64,000 nt of DNA from assembly GCA_031769625.1 (NCBI GenBank), contig JAUIMM010000582.1, positions 1,071,501-1,135,500 of the forward strand, in the 5' to 3' direction. This stretch comes from Taudactylus pleione (taxonomy: Eukaryota; Chordata; Amphibia; Anura; Myobatrachidae). The position numbers and the translations under genes are program-made. Shown one piece after another: positions 48,301 to 60,300 of this stretch. Within the stretch, counting starts at the first letter, position 1. Every line of letters begins with the position of its first letter. The notes beneath the pieces are model-generated. The model worked only from the letters and a program-made list of their open reading frames with translations. It did not search any database and had not been told where the DNA came from.

Positions 48301-51300
48301 GCAGGTATCGGGGGAAGGGCTGATACAGCAGGTATCGGGGGAAGGGCTGATTTGGCAGGTATCGGGAGGAGGGCTGATTTGGCAGGTATCGGGGGAAGGG
48401 CTGATTCAGCAGGTATTGGAGGAGGGCTGATTCGGCAGGTATCGGGGGAAGGGCTGATTCGGCAGGTATTGGAGGAGGACTGATTCAGCAGGTATCGGGG
48501 GAAGGGCTGATTCGGCAGGTATCGGGGGAGGGCTGATTCGGCAGGTATCGGGGGAGGGCTGATTCAGCAGGTATGCTGGGGAGGGCTGATTCAGCCAGTA
48601 TCGGGGGAAGGGCTGATTCAGCAGGTATAGGGGGAGAGAGCTGATACAGCAGGTATCGGGGGAGGGCTGATTCAGCAGCTATCGGGGAGAGGGCTGATAC
48701 AGCAGGTAACGGGGAGAGGGCTGATACAGCAGGTATCGGGGAGAGGGCTGATTCGGCAGGTATCGGGGGAGGACTGATTCTGCAGGTATCGGGGGAGGAC
48801 TGATTCAGCAGGTATCGGGGAGAGGGCTGATACAGCAGGTATCGGGGGAAGGGCTGATACAGCAGGTATCGGGGAGAGGGCTGATACAGCAGGTATCGGG
48901 GAGAGGGCTGATTCAGCAGGTATTGTGGGGAGGGCTGATTCAGCCAGTATCGGGGGAAGGGCTGATTCAGCAGGTATAGGGGAGAGAGCTGATACAGCAG
49001 GTATCGGGGGAGGGCTGATTCAGCAGGTATCGGGGGAGGGCTGATCCAGCAGGTAGATTTGTAGAATGCATTCTGCAGAAGGCGACTAGATTTTAATTGC
49101 TTATGCTGGCCATACACGCTACAATTATCGGGGCGATCCGCCTGATATCAGCGGATCGCCCCGAAAATTGTAGCGTGTGTGCGGGCGACCGAGGGTTAAA
49201 TATTGCTCGGTCGGGCATGCAGGATTGTCCCGGTAACTGTCGGCCGCATCGGGCAGTGTATGCCCAGCGCGGCCGACAGACAGACATTTCCTGTGTTCCT
49301 TCCTACGGAAGGAACAGGGAAATGTCTCCTCCCCCGGGGGCGGAGCGCAGATGTCGGGCTATACACTGAGATTTCTCTCACAGTGTATGCCGGCGACATC
49401 TGCAGCTGGCCAGATAAGATGTCTGTCGGTCTGAGTTGTCGGTCTGTCTGGCTGTGTATGCCCAGCAATATAATAATGTCCCTATAATGTGCAGCTGAAA
49501 TTGTCATCTATGTACCTGTAGCTTTATTTAAAATGTTTCATCCTTTGCGGATGTCACTGGCGACAGCTGCCTGATGCAAAGCATGAATGGGCGATTGAAA
49601 TTCTGCTGGGTAACCCATGTTTGTCTATTATCACCATCTCATTATGGGAATAATGCACAAAAATTAATTTTCAATCGTTTGAAAATACGTGTTTAAAATA
49701 TTATGTATTTATATATATATTTATATTATAGATCAACAGCTTTTACTGAAAATAGTAAGGGGTACAGAAGAAATGTCAGAATGTGTGTACACAAACACAT
49801 GTTATACATATATATTATATCATTTTATTTTATTTATTTTTTTAATTGATGTAATTAAAATCCAACTCTGCATACGCATATACCCCAAGACTGGCACTAC
49901 AGGTGACAGGCTGAGCCTTGCTGCCCCCGGCTGGTGTACATTATTCATAAATGTGATGTTTACAGAGTTCCCATTACTGGGACGAGCTGGGACAAGTAGC
50001 AATAGAAAATCACTGTTAACATTAGTAACAGGACCTTCAGATTATTTATTGATAACACACAGCTTTTACTATAAGGATAATCCTGGCCGGTACTCACCAT
50101 TACTAAACATTTCATCATCTGTCAGTTGACCATCTTTGGCATAAAGAACTCCAAACTTAAAATTCACTGAGCCCTAAAAGAGGTCACAGACCAGAGAGAT
50201 TACTTTAACATGGGAATAATAAACCATTAGTAGCACGGAAACGTCGCTGTAGGACTAAAGCTGGCCACACACTAGACCAACTTTCATCCAACTAGATGAT
50301 TGGTTGGAATGAAAATCTGGTAACGTATGGGAGTAACTGATGATCAGCAATTTGCTCCTAAATGCCAGAAAACAGATGAAAATGACGTCAGACAAGTTTG
50401 TTAAATGTTTGATATAAACAATTTGTTCAAAGAACAGTTTTTGTTCATTATCCGGTGTTTGGGAGCAAATTGCTGATTGTCTTTTGCTTTCCTACCTTAC
50501 CAGATTTTCATTCCAACCAATCAACTAGTTGGCTGGTTGGATGTAAGTTGGTCTAGTGTGTGGTCAGCTTCAGGCTACACAATTACCAATATAAAACCAC
50601 GGAGATTGCTTGTGGAGGGTTAAACTTGTAACATCACAACACCCCAAAAAGTGGTGGTGTTTCCTGCCGTCCCCAAACCCTTTCTGTAATTATAATCTAG
50701 TCCAGTGTTTCCCAACCGCGGTCCTCAAGGCACACCAACAGTCCAGGTTTTAGTGATAGCCAGGGTTGAGCACAGATGGGTAAATCACAATAACTAACTG
50801 AGGTTCTAATTAAGACACCTTTGCTCAAGTATGGCTATCCTTAAAACCTGAACTGTTAGTGTGCCTTGAGGACCGTGGTTGGGAACCCCTGCTGTACTGT
50901 ATAACAGCATCTATTCCTGTGACTTACACACCCTGGGTGGGATCTGTACATAGAGATCTGGCCTGGTGCTTCCTCCGTGCCTGAGTTGTACGCAATTCTG
51001 AATGGGGGAAGACCGAAGGATTTTTAGCAAACTGCACATGAGGAATTTTTGCGAGGGAAATCTGATTCCTACGCATCTTTGTCGCTTCCTCCTCGCGGTT
51101 GGATCTGCGTTGCTGGGTAACAATGGGGCAGTAAGGGGCGTTCGCTTGTAGATTGAATTTGCTGTGGGCGTGTACGCGGAATTGCGTCCTATTTTGAGCT
51201 GTGCTTACGTAGAGATCCGTCCGATGTCGGTCAAAATATTCTGTGCCGAAGATGCTCATGATACTGAAGGTGGAAGGCCGGGGGGCGATGTGGTCGTGTG

Positions 51301-54300
51301 ACTTTCGATCATGTGAATCGGCCAGTATAGCGCCTGTATTACGGGCGACTCAGAATTAGGGGGAAGATGTACTAAGCCTTGGAGAGAGATAAAGTGGACG
51401 TAGATAAAGTACCAACCAATCAGCTCCTGTCTTTTTTTAAACACAGCCTGTCATGTGACAGTTAGGAGCTGATTGGTTGGTACTTTATCTCTCAGCAAGG
51501 CTTAGTACATCTCCCGCAAAGTTCTTAATCTCAATCTTGGAGCACAGGACAGTGACAATTGACGGGACTCGCAGCACACAAGGCTTGGGATATATACAAA
51601 ATGTTTGCATCTATATTTTCTCATATCACCCTCATCACACTGGGACAACTCTCTTCCCCCCGAGGTTGCTGGGCTGGATGGACAACCGGCATTAAGTTCA
51701 GCATCACTGGGATACATCGGTTGTATATAATGGGACCTATGCATGCAATATATTTAACAAACAAAATAAAACGGATTTAGCAGTAAGGACAGTATGAGAA
51801 CCGGATGCTGGAGAATTGTCTGACAGGATGGGAATGTGAGTAAGGGTCTTTTAAATCGTTCACATAAACATACACAACTATACTGTATATGTCTCACCCC
51901 CTTCCAGTAAAGGCTCCGCCCCGATGCGGGTGGGATAGCAGAAGTCGGGCTGATTTGCTGGACAGCTGCAAACTAAAACCAAACCGGCTTTGCATTGTAT
52001 CTAATGGCATCAAACTCCTTTCCCATTGTCACTGCCGACATTTCGGCCACGTGGACATTCTGAATGTCGACATAACGACTATATAACCCCTTAATACATG
52101 GTGCCATCTGGGGACATTAAACCCGAAGCTTCCATCTCAGGTGTTATTTTCTAACTATAGTAAATAACGTCTTGATCTAAGACAGGCCCAGCTCACTTGC
52201 CGCGTTTTCCGGTCACGCGTAGGATGCGGCGAGGAGCCGCTGTGCGTCACTTTACAGAAGCTAATGTCCCACTTGCCCAGTGTTATGTAGACATTAGTTC
52301 AATGAGACCACATTAGCCAAGCTGCTCCAAGCCGCCTTCCATTTTTTCTTTCAGTCAAGAAAAACGTGATGGCGATTACCGATGGTTATTATTTTAGATG
52401 GGTCACCCATTAAATGCATGCGCCATGTATAGAGTGGTCAGAAAAGCCTTCCAAGTTTTACTCACCTCCTGTTCTTCTAAAACCAGCAGGTCCTATAGAG
52501 GGGGAAACGGAAGAGAGAGTCAGCGAGAGCGCTAAGATAGAAGTGGCGCTAGCCGTCGTTAACCTTTCCAATCGCTCTCTACGCTGACAAATCAACAGTG
52601 AATGATTTCAGGTGTCTGTCTGTCTGTCCCTAATTGCAGTGTCCTCATGGATGGTGAGGGTCTCTCAGTTCGGGTCTCTTATATAGAATCACATTTTGCC
52701 AAAACACTTGTATTATATAATATGTTATAAGTAACGTGTGTGGCCGGTTCACCCTTCTACCACACCCGACGCATGCTGCAGATGCAATAACGTACCACGT
52801 ATATAATATACTGTATTACTGAGGTATGTAATAATGCGCAATGTCAAAAAATAGATTCATCACTGGCCACGGTGGCCGAGTGGGGCTCACGGCAGATCCA
52901 GGGGTGTTATCTATTTGTGGGGAGTGGAATGTTACTGTGTCAGTGGAGGTTCCATACAACTATGGCCTCCACACCCTCCTGCTCCAACCAGACGGCCCAG
53001 GTGGGCTTTTATTGGTGCCTCCTGGTATATTAATGAATGTGAAATGCCAAACGGGAGCTCGGAGAGATACTGCGTCCCCCAGGTCTGGCTATCATCATTA
53101 CTAGAGCCAAATTCACCTAGGAGGGGGCCAGAATCCAGAACAGTTATCCTGGGGTGGGAATATATGGATAAATCTTCCATCTGCCAGGACGGAGGGGGAC
53201 TAACCCAATTCCTCCTGGCTATGTGTGTACTGTGAGGAGAACGCCCGGCCCATGCGGCGCGAGGTACAAAAGTTGAACACAAAAAACCAGCATAGTTAAG
53301 ACTATGGGGTCTATGTCAGGGATGGGGAACCTCAGGCCCGGGAGCCGAATAATGCCCGCGGAATCATTTGGTCTGGTCCTCTCAGTCTTTTTCTGCTAGC
53401 CTTATCTGAATAGCAGTGTGCCTAGAATGTCACCCTGCATCCAGAATCTATGCAGCAGTGCCACCTGGAGCGTCCTTAGGACGCTTCAGACGGTCACACC
53501 GCTGCCCTTACAGCTCCCCAGAGCATCGTCAGGATGCTCCGGGCATTGCTGTAAACACCTGTGATGGTGACCCTGCCCCTGTGTGACCTCACATGGAGGG
53601 GGCGTGGCCTGAACCCGGCCCGCGAGTAATGTTATATATGAAAATGGCATTTGGCAGAAAAAAGGTTCCCCACCCCCGGTCTATGTACTAAGCTAAGCCT
53701 TGGAGAGAGATAAAGTGTATGGAGATAAAGTACCATGCAATCAGCTCCTAACTTGCTTTACAGGCTGTGTTTGAAAAATGACAGTTAGGAGCGGATTGAT
53801 TGAAACTTTGAGGTAAATTTACTAAGATGAGAGTTTTTAGAAATGGAGATGTTGCCCATAGCAACCAATCAGATTCTACTTATCATTTATCTAGCACCTT
53901 CTAGAATACAATAGCTAGAATCTGATTGGTTGCTATGGGCAACATCTCCATTTCTAAAAACTCTCATCTTAGTAAATTTACCCCAAAGTTTCAGAGTTTT
54001 TAGAAATGGAGATGTTGCCCATAGCAACCAATCAGATTCTACTTATCATTTATCTAGCACCTTCTAGAAGATAATAGCTAGAATCTGATTGGTTGCTATG
54101 GGCAACATCTCCACTTCTAAAAACTCTTATCTTAGTAAATTTACCCCTTTAATATGTCCACTTTATCTTTCTCGAAGGCTTAGTACATAGATCCCTAATT
54201 CATGTGAGAGCTAAGCAACCCAACCAGCGCTGGTTACAAGGACCAGGGGCCGGAATATCGCTATCAATGTGTGAGTGTGGCAACTAGACATCTAAAGGGC

Positions 54301-57300
54301 AGAAATGCCCCATGTACAGGGTATACTCTCTGCACCAGCCTCAGGCGTTCATGTGTGTAAAAGTTCTTTTAAATCCGAGCAAATAAAGATCACAATTCCG
54401 AAAAGATCTGCCAGGTGACGCCAGCGTCATTCCCGTCACCTACAGCGCATCTCACCTTCTGAATCTCAGGGTTAAGGATTTCCCTGGGGCTCTTCTCAAA
54501 TCTATCGAGGTTCATGGCACTGAAAAATAAATGACAGCGTTACCCTTTCAAGCGGCAGCCGTCTGGTTGTAGAGTTAGGCGGACAATTAAAGGTAAATGG
54601 ACGGGATGTAGATAAAGTCATCGGTCTACAGATAGATCACTGGAGACATAGGGGTCTAGGGGCCTGATTCAGACCTGCTCGCTAGCAAGCGGCCTCTCGT
54701 TGCGGACGATGTTCGCTAATGTGCGCATGCGTGTAGTTCGCAGTGCGCGTGCGCAAACTAGTACTAGCGATCGGAATGTGCTCGCTCGCCCTGCAAAGAC
54801 AGCCCAGTGGAATGAGTGACAGGAGAGGCCGTTTGTGGGTGGTAATGGGGGCCAGTAGTAATGGGGGAGTGGCGTTGCGGACACAGGCGTGCCTGAGTGT
54901 TTCAACGCCGTTTCAGAGGCGTGCATAATTAACAGGCAGCGTCATAGGACACGTCACCTGGTTGAATAATACACTGAGCTGCTTGCGGTAGGGTACAGTC
55001 AACCGCAAGCGCTGCGGTCTGATCCGATGGTTCCCGATGTACCGATGGTTGTATATACTTCCTGGAGATGAAGTATGCTAGTGGGCGGCTACAGACAGGC
55101 TTGTGGGCGTCTATAAACACAAAGTGATCGCTCGCCAAAACATAGTGGGTGTGCTTATGCCTTGCCGAGCGAGCGGCTGCCTTGACGTCACTTAGCTGAA
55201 TTACCATACGCTGGGAGCGATCGGCTGCATCTAGCGAGCCGGTCTGAATCAGGCCCTAGGTACGAAGCCTTGGAGAGAGAAAGTGGATGGAGATACAGTA
55301 CCAACCAGTCAGCTCCTGTAACTTTATAGGCTGTATTTGAAAAATAACTGGAGCTGATCGGTTGGTACATTATCTAGCTCCATGGCTTAGTACATAGACC
55401 CCATAGACTGATACAAAGATAATAAACGAGGATTCCACAAGCTGCAGGTCTCCAGTTGTTAATAAACCACTACACTAACAAACCAGCAAGTCACCAGGAG
55501 TTACACTCTGTTGTAGATTGCAGTATAAATAATGATCATGAGCATGATGTTGGCGTATGCGCCTGTTTTATCTGTACCGAATATGCGCATAAAAAAACAC
55601 ATTCTTATGGCAAATCTTATTTTTGTGACCCCTGGTGTAGAGGAAATACATCCTGCTAATCATGCGCGCAGAACTTTTATTTCCGGATGCATTTTACGCC
55701 TGCAACCGGAGGTCTGTCCAACCCTACATGCGCCCCGCAATGCGACAGTACAGCTGATGTAACCGGACATGCCCTATATAACAAAAACATTCAATCCTGT
55801 ATACTAGCGTGTATTAGTCATATACCGCATTCCTATCAGCGTTGTCTATAGAACGGATCGTCTGGAAACTGAAGCAGCAGTTAGGGTTATTTCCATTCAT
55901 CGGCATCGATTCTGCGTCCCGGCATCGCCCCATAGAGGTGCACAGGGAAACTTGCAAATATCAGCGCTACAATATATATCCAATATGTGCGCAGCCGGCC
56001 ATTCGGTGGCGGAAACCAGGACCACGTCGCCCCCGCTTCGTAGGCAGACACGGGGGCCCATTTATCAAAGATCATTTGAGGTAAATTCGCCGAAAACACC
56101 TGTTTTCGGGGGTTTACCTCAAATACTTAGTATCCCCCAAATGTATGAAGGAAGGACCGCAGCAGGTATCTCCGATACCTGCTGCGATCCCTCCATTGCC
56201 GCCGGCATCCGCCTCCCCCATAGGTTTCTATGGGGGATGCGATGCTGCCAAATGTATCAATATCGGGAATGCGAAGCATTCCCGATATTGACCCCAGCAG
56301 CTAACGCCATCTGCAGATAGCGTTAGCCGCTGTGTCCTATGGGCACTTACCGCATTTTCAACCGGCGGAAGGATCTTCCAGATCCCTCCGCCGGCAATGG
56401 GCGCCGCTCATGTGCAGTCCGCGGGACTGCGCATGCGCAGCAGCCCGGAATGCGTTCCGGCCACATCGCAGGGACAGGCTCTTTTCGGAGCCCGTCTCCA
56501 TGCATGTGCCGGGTGATACATTCGGCCGGTATGATCGCATTTTGCAATGCGATCAGCGTCGGTACTGCATGCCCTGATCGCATTGCAAAATGCGATCCTT
56601 AATAAATGGGCCCCACAGTCTTCCTGGACCCGCCTGGCCAGTTGTGTCGGCCAGTCTGAGTAAACTTCGGCTTCCGCAGACTGGTCGAGGGCTGTACCCA
56701 TCGCGATCGGTGACCCGATGATGCGTCTTTGGACACAGAAGCAAGAGTTCTCTATTTCCTACAGACGCCGCCTGCTGCATTTGCCTTTTAGTTGTACGGT
56801 ATTGCACAGCGCTTCCTTACGCTTCCCTGCGGGTGTGCTATACCGTCCACATCAGAACCATGCCCTGAATTACCCCCCCGCCATAGAATAAATCCTGTCA
56901 TCGACAATTCGTCCAGACGTCTCTGCTCCAGGCTGTGGGTGCAGGAATTACACTAACTTATTGCCGACAGCTGACCCTCCGTATTCCTTCCACACCAAGA
57001 ATGAAGTCATGTTTTGTTCCACAGTCATTTGTCATCATAGCAAAGACACTGATTATATTATGTACCTTAATATAGATTTCACTGATAATGTTTTTGTGGG
57101 ACAGTACGAAAGGCAGATTTTCTGGGTACCCTGGTGGGAAAACAAAAGAATCACGTTAGAAAATCAACCAACTCAGCTAGTCCAAGTGCTTACTGCGCCA
57201 ACATGACGCGCGCTCGGCTGTTCTGCCGCTGTATACCCTACATACTGTGCTGCAACGCTATATACAGAGGTGTGAGCGCCGTTCCCGACATATATTGTCC

Positions 57301-60300
57301 TGTGAAATTCTACGGTAGAATGCGGCAGCCGTGTCACTGAAAGCGGGTGCGTACAGAGGCGCAGAACCGCCGAAACAGAAGGCCATATTCTATGACGACA
57401 TCTGGTATGAAAATGGTTTATTCATCCTGCTGTGTGGGGTGGCGGGCTCGGACTGGAAACAGTTGAGTCCTAATTGCCAACATGTTACATTTTGTGGCCC
57501 AAATGCGAGTGAGGCGAAGATTTCACGTTTTGAAAACGTTGCTCAACGCTGCCGGCACTCATATACTAATGGCGGTTTGTATAATAGATGAAACGGGCGC
57601 CATTTCTGCCTCTACATTAAGGAATCAGGAGCTGATTCTTGGTTGGATACAAAGCAAAATACAAAGCAGGAAACTTTACATCGGGAACAAACCATTCTGC
57701 AATGCAAGGAGCAAATTGCGTGTATCATATGTCCTCATGCAGGGTAAATATCGGCTGATTTTGCATGTAGACCACACATGCTGGACAGCTTTATTCTTAG
57801 GGTGGGTACACCCATGGGCGTCCCACGGATCTGCAGGCAAAGCGGCAGATTGTTGAGCCAATACACACTTACTAATCTGCTGCTTGATGTGTCTGCGCGG
57901 AATCGGTATGAAATACCGCCGACCGCATGGCCGGCGGTTCGATTCCCGGCAGCGCCTGGCCGACAGATGAGCAGTGCCCGGCAGCGGAAGCCCAACAGCG
58001 CTGGAAATCCCAATAGTCGCTAAGGTAAGTATATACTAACCTAACCCCCTAACCCTAATCCTCCTTAGGGGTGCCTAACCCTAACCTCCCCCCCAAGTGC
58101 CTATCCCTAATCCCCCCTTCCCCGCTGCCTAGACCTAAGTCCCCCGGGGGTGCCTAACCCTCCTCCCCAAGTGCCTATCCCTAATCCCCCCTTCCCCGCT
58201 GCCTAGACCTAAGTCCCCCGGGGGGGTGCCTAACCCTCCCTCCCCCTAGCCTAACCCTAACCCTCCCGGGGGGGTGCCTAACCCTAAGTCCCCCCCGGGT
58301 GCCCTAAACCTAACCCTCAGCCTCCATGGCTGTCCGCTCGCGGCGCCCGGCATCCCTTCGATCGGAATGCCGGGCGCCGGGGAAATGTCAGACGGCTATA
58401 GCTAGACGCCCGGCATTTCACCCTCGCCGAGATATAACAGTCGGGAAGCCGGCTGCCAGTATTAAGGCAGCCGGTTTCCCAATTGTATACCGTCTGCGTT
58501 GGCATCACCACTGAGCGGGGACTTAGATCTGCTCGCCCAGTTCAGCTGTCAGTCACCGGCGGTCCCTGCAGCAAGTGTCGTTGGGTCGCCCGTACACACA
58601 GCCGGACGTGCCGATATTCTGTATCTGCAAAGTATATAGGCATCGGCTGCGCTTCAGGACACATGAGATATGTCTGTGAACACCATCGTGCACACACAAA
58701 TCGTCTGTAAATACCCGCCGATGCACTATGTGAGATGTCATTCGGCAGCTGATTGAAGTTAGGACACGCGCCCCCCACCCCCCCCGCCAACTCTAAGGCG
58801 TATATCTACTAAAGTGCGAGTTTTTAGAAGAGGAGATATTGCCCATAGCAACCAATCAGATTCTACTTGTTATTTAACTAGCACCTTCTAGAAGATAATA
58901 GCTAGAATCTGATTGGTTGCTATAGGCAACACCTCCACTTCTAAAAACCCGTACTTTAGTAAATATACCCCTGTCTCTCTGCACATTTTACAATTGCCCC
59001 CACCTGCAGCACAACAGGGATTTACCAAGGTGCAAAGTTACTTTCTTGCTTTTTTGCTCTGTTCTCATCTGAGAATCAGCCCCTGAGTGTGTTTCAGCGG
59101 CCGGCATCTTGCCCATTCCCAGATGCCCCATCGGTTGCTCTCATCCATCATGTACCCAGAGGGCAGATAACAGCTCCTGCCAGGGCTGTTGCCCCACCTT
59201 GCTGCGTCACTGTATCAAGAAATCTACTGCAACCCTGAGCCAGAGAAAGACGCCGGGAACATCTCTGCGCTGTCCTTCTGGCCCTGAGGCGTGTTTAACC
59301 CGGACTTCAACTGATGCAGGGAATCACCCATGTGGATGACGCTATCGGCCTGATTGAGTGATGGACGCAGTGGCTACGCCAGACGCTAGAGGACAATGTT
59401 TTCTGTCCGTGCATGCATCCGCGTCGTACTGTGCATACGTCCCATGGTTACCGCCGAAAGCCACAGAACTTATTTAGACACATAGGGGTCTATTCATGAA
59501 GAAGTGAAAAGAGCAGAGAAGTGCGCTAGTGGAGAAGTTGCCCATGGCAACCAATCAGCTTTGAGGTTTCATTTATCAAGTACTGTAAAATAATAGGTAG
59601 CAGCTGATTGGATGACATGGGTAACTTCAACACTCTTTTCACTGCTTCATGAATAGACCCCATAGAGAGGAAATTTCAGTGGGCATTTCTGGGTGGTAAT
59701 AGGGGGTTGGTTAGGCAGACACGGGCTTTTGCCACAGTAGCACTGGCAGAGGCGGCCATGTTCAGACAGACACTCGACATCTCCATAGGGTTATCGCAGT
59801 GTCTGACGGTGCGACCTATGATGCGTCTTCGCACATCGATGTATTAATGCCGCTGCCGGTCTTCGTTTCAGCAGCATTAGCAGAAAGATGCAGTCGAGCT
59901 GTGTAAAAAGTCCACTTCTGATTCAGGCCCTTTATGTCTGTGTATACAGCACTTTCATTTGAAATCCCTCCCTTTTCTAGCACCCAGCAGAGGCAGCCAT
60001 TACGCGAGGGTCCAGGAAGCCATGACACTATTTTCTATTGAGCTGGCAGACAGCGTTCCAATCAATATTGACCGAAGGCACACAAAATGGCTGCCTCCGC
60101 CGTGTAGTAGAGGACAGCAGTTCTGTTCTAACACTGGATTTCAGCACACATTTATGCATCTCAAGCTTCCAGGCAATGAGTCTCAGTAGCAAAAGATCCT
60201 GCTCGCTGCGCCACATACGCTTTTCCTCCATAGGATTGCTCGATACTGTGGCACGCGCTGATTGTTCTGGTCAGAGAGGACGACGGACAGGAAAAATGGG

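Larger units (their letters stand above)
53307..54194. mobile_element. 'tgtactaagcc' MITE opened by three later insertions
   Basis: The left end GGGGTCTATGT at 53306-53316 continues at 53687 (ACTAAGCTAAGCCTTGGAGA). The right end GAAGGCTTAGTACATAGATCCC closes at about 54194. A hAT element (53317-53678) and two 'gcccatagcaaccaatcag' hairpins (53811-53984 and 53993-54147) lie within it. The related simple element at 51359-51515 is about 157 bases. Confidence 0.8.

Noticed and set aside
47900..49117. Proline/serine-rich minus-strand proteins of 92 and 210 codons
   Set aside because: Translations of the 25-bp tandem array in several frames.
52850..52890. tRNA gene (GGTGGCCGAGTGGG resembles a Leu/Ser D-arm)
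   Set aside because: No anticodon stem, T-arm with GGTTCGA or acceptor pairing follows in the next 80 bases.
59109..59339. Cys-rich secreted peptide (76 codons)
   Set aside because: No signal peptide or known cysteine spacing, and no splice or promoter context; most likely chance.
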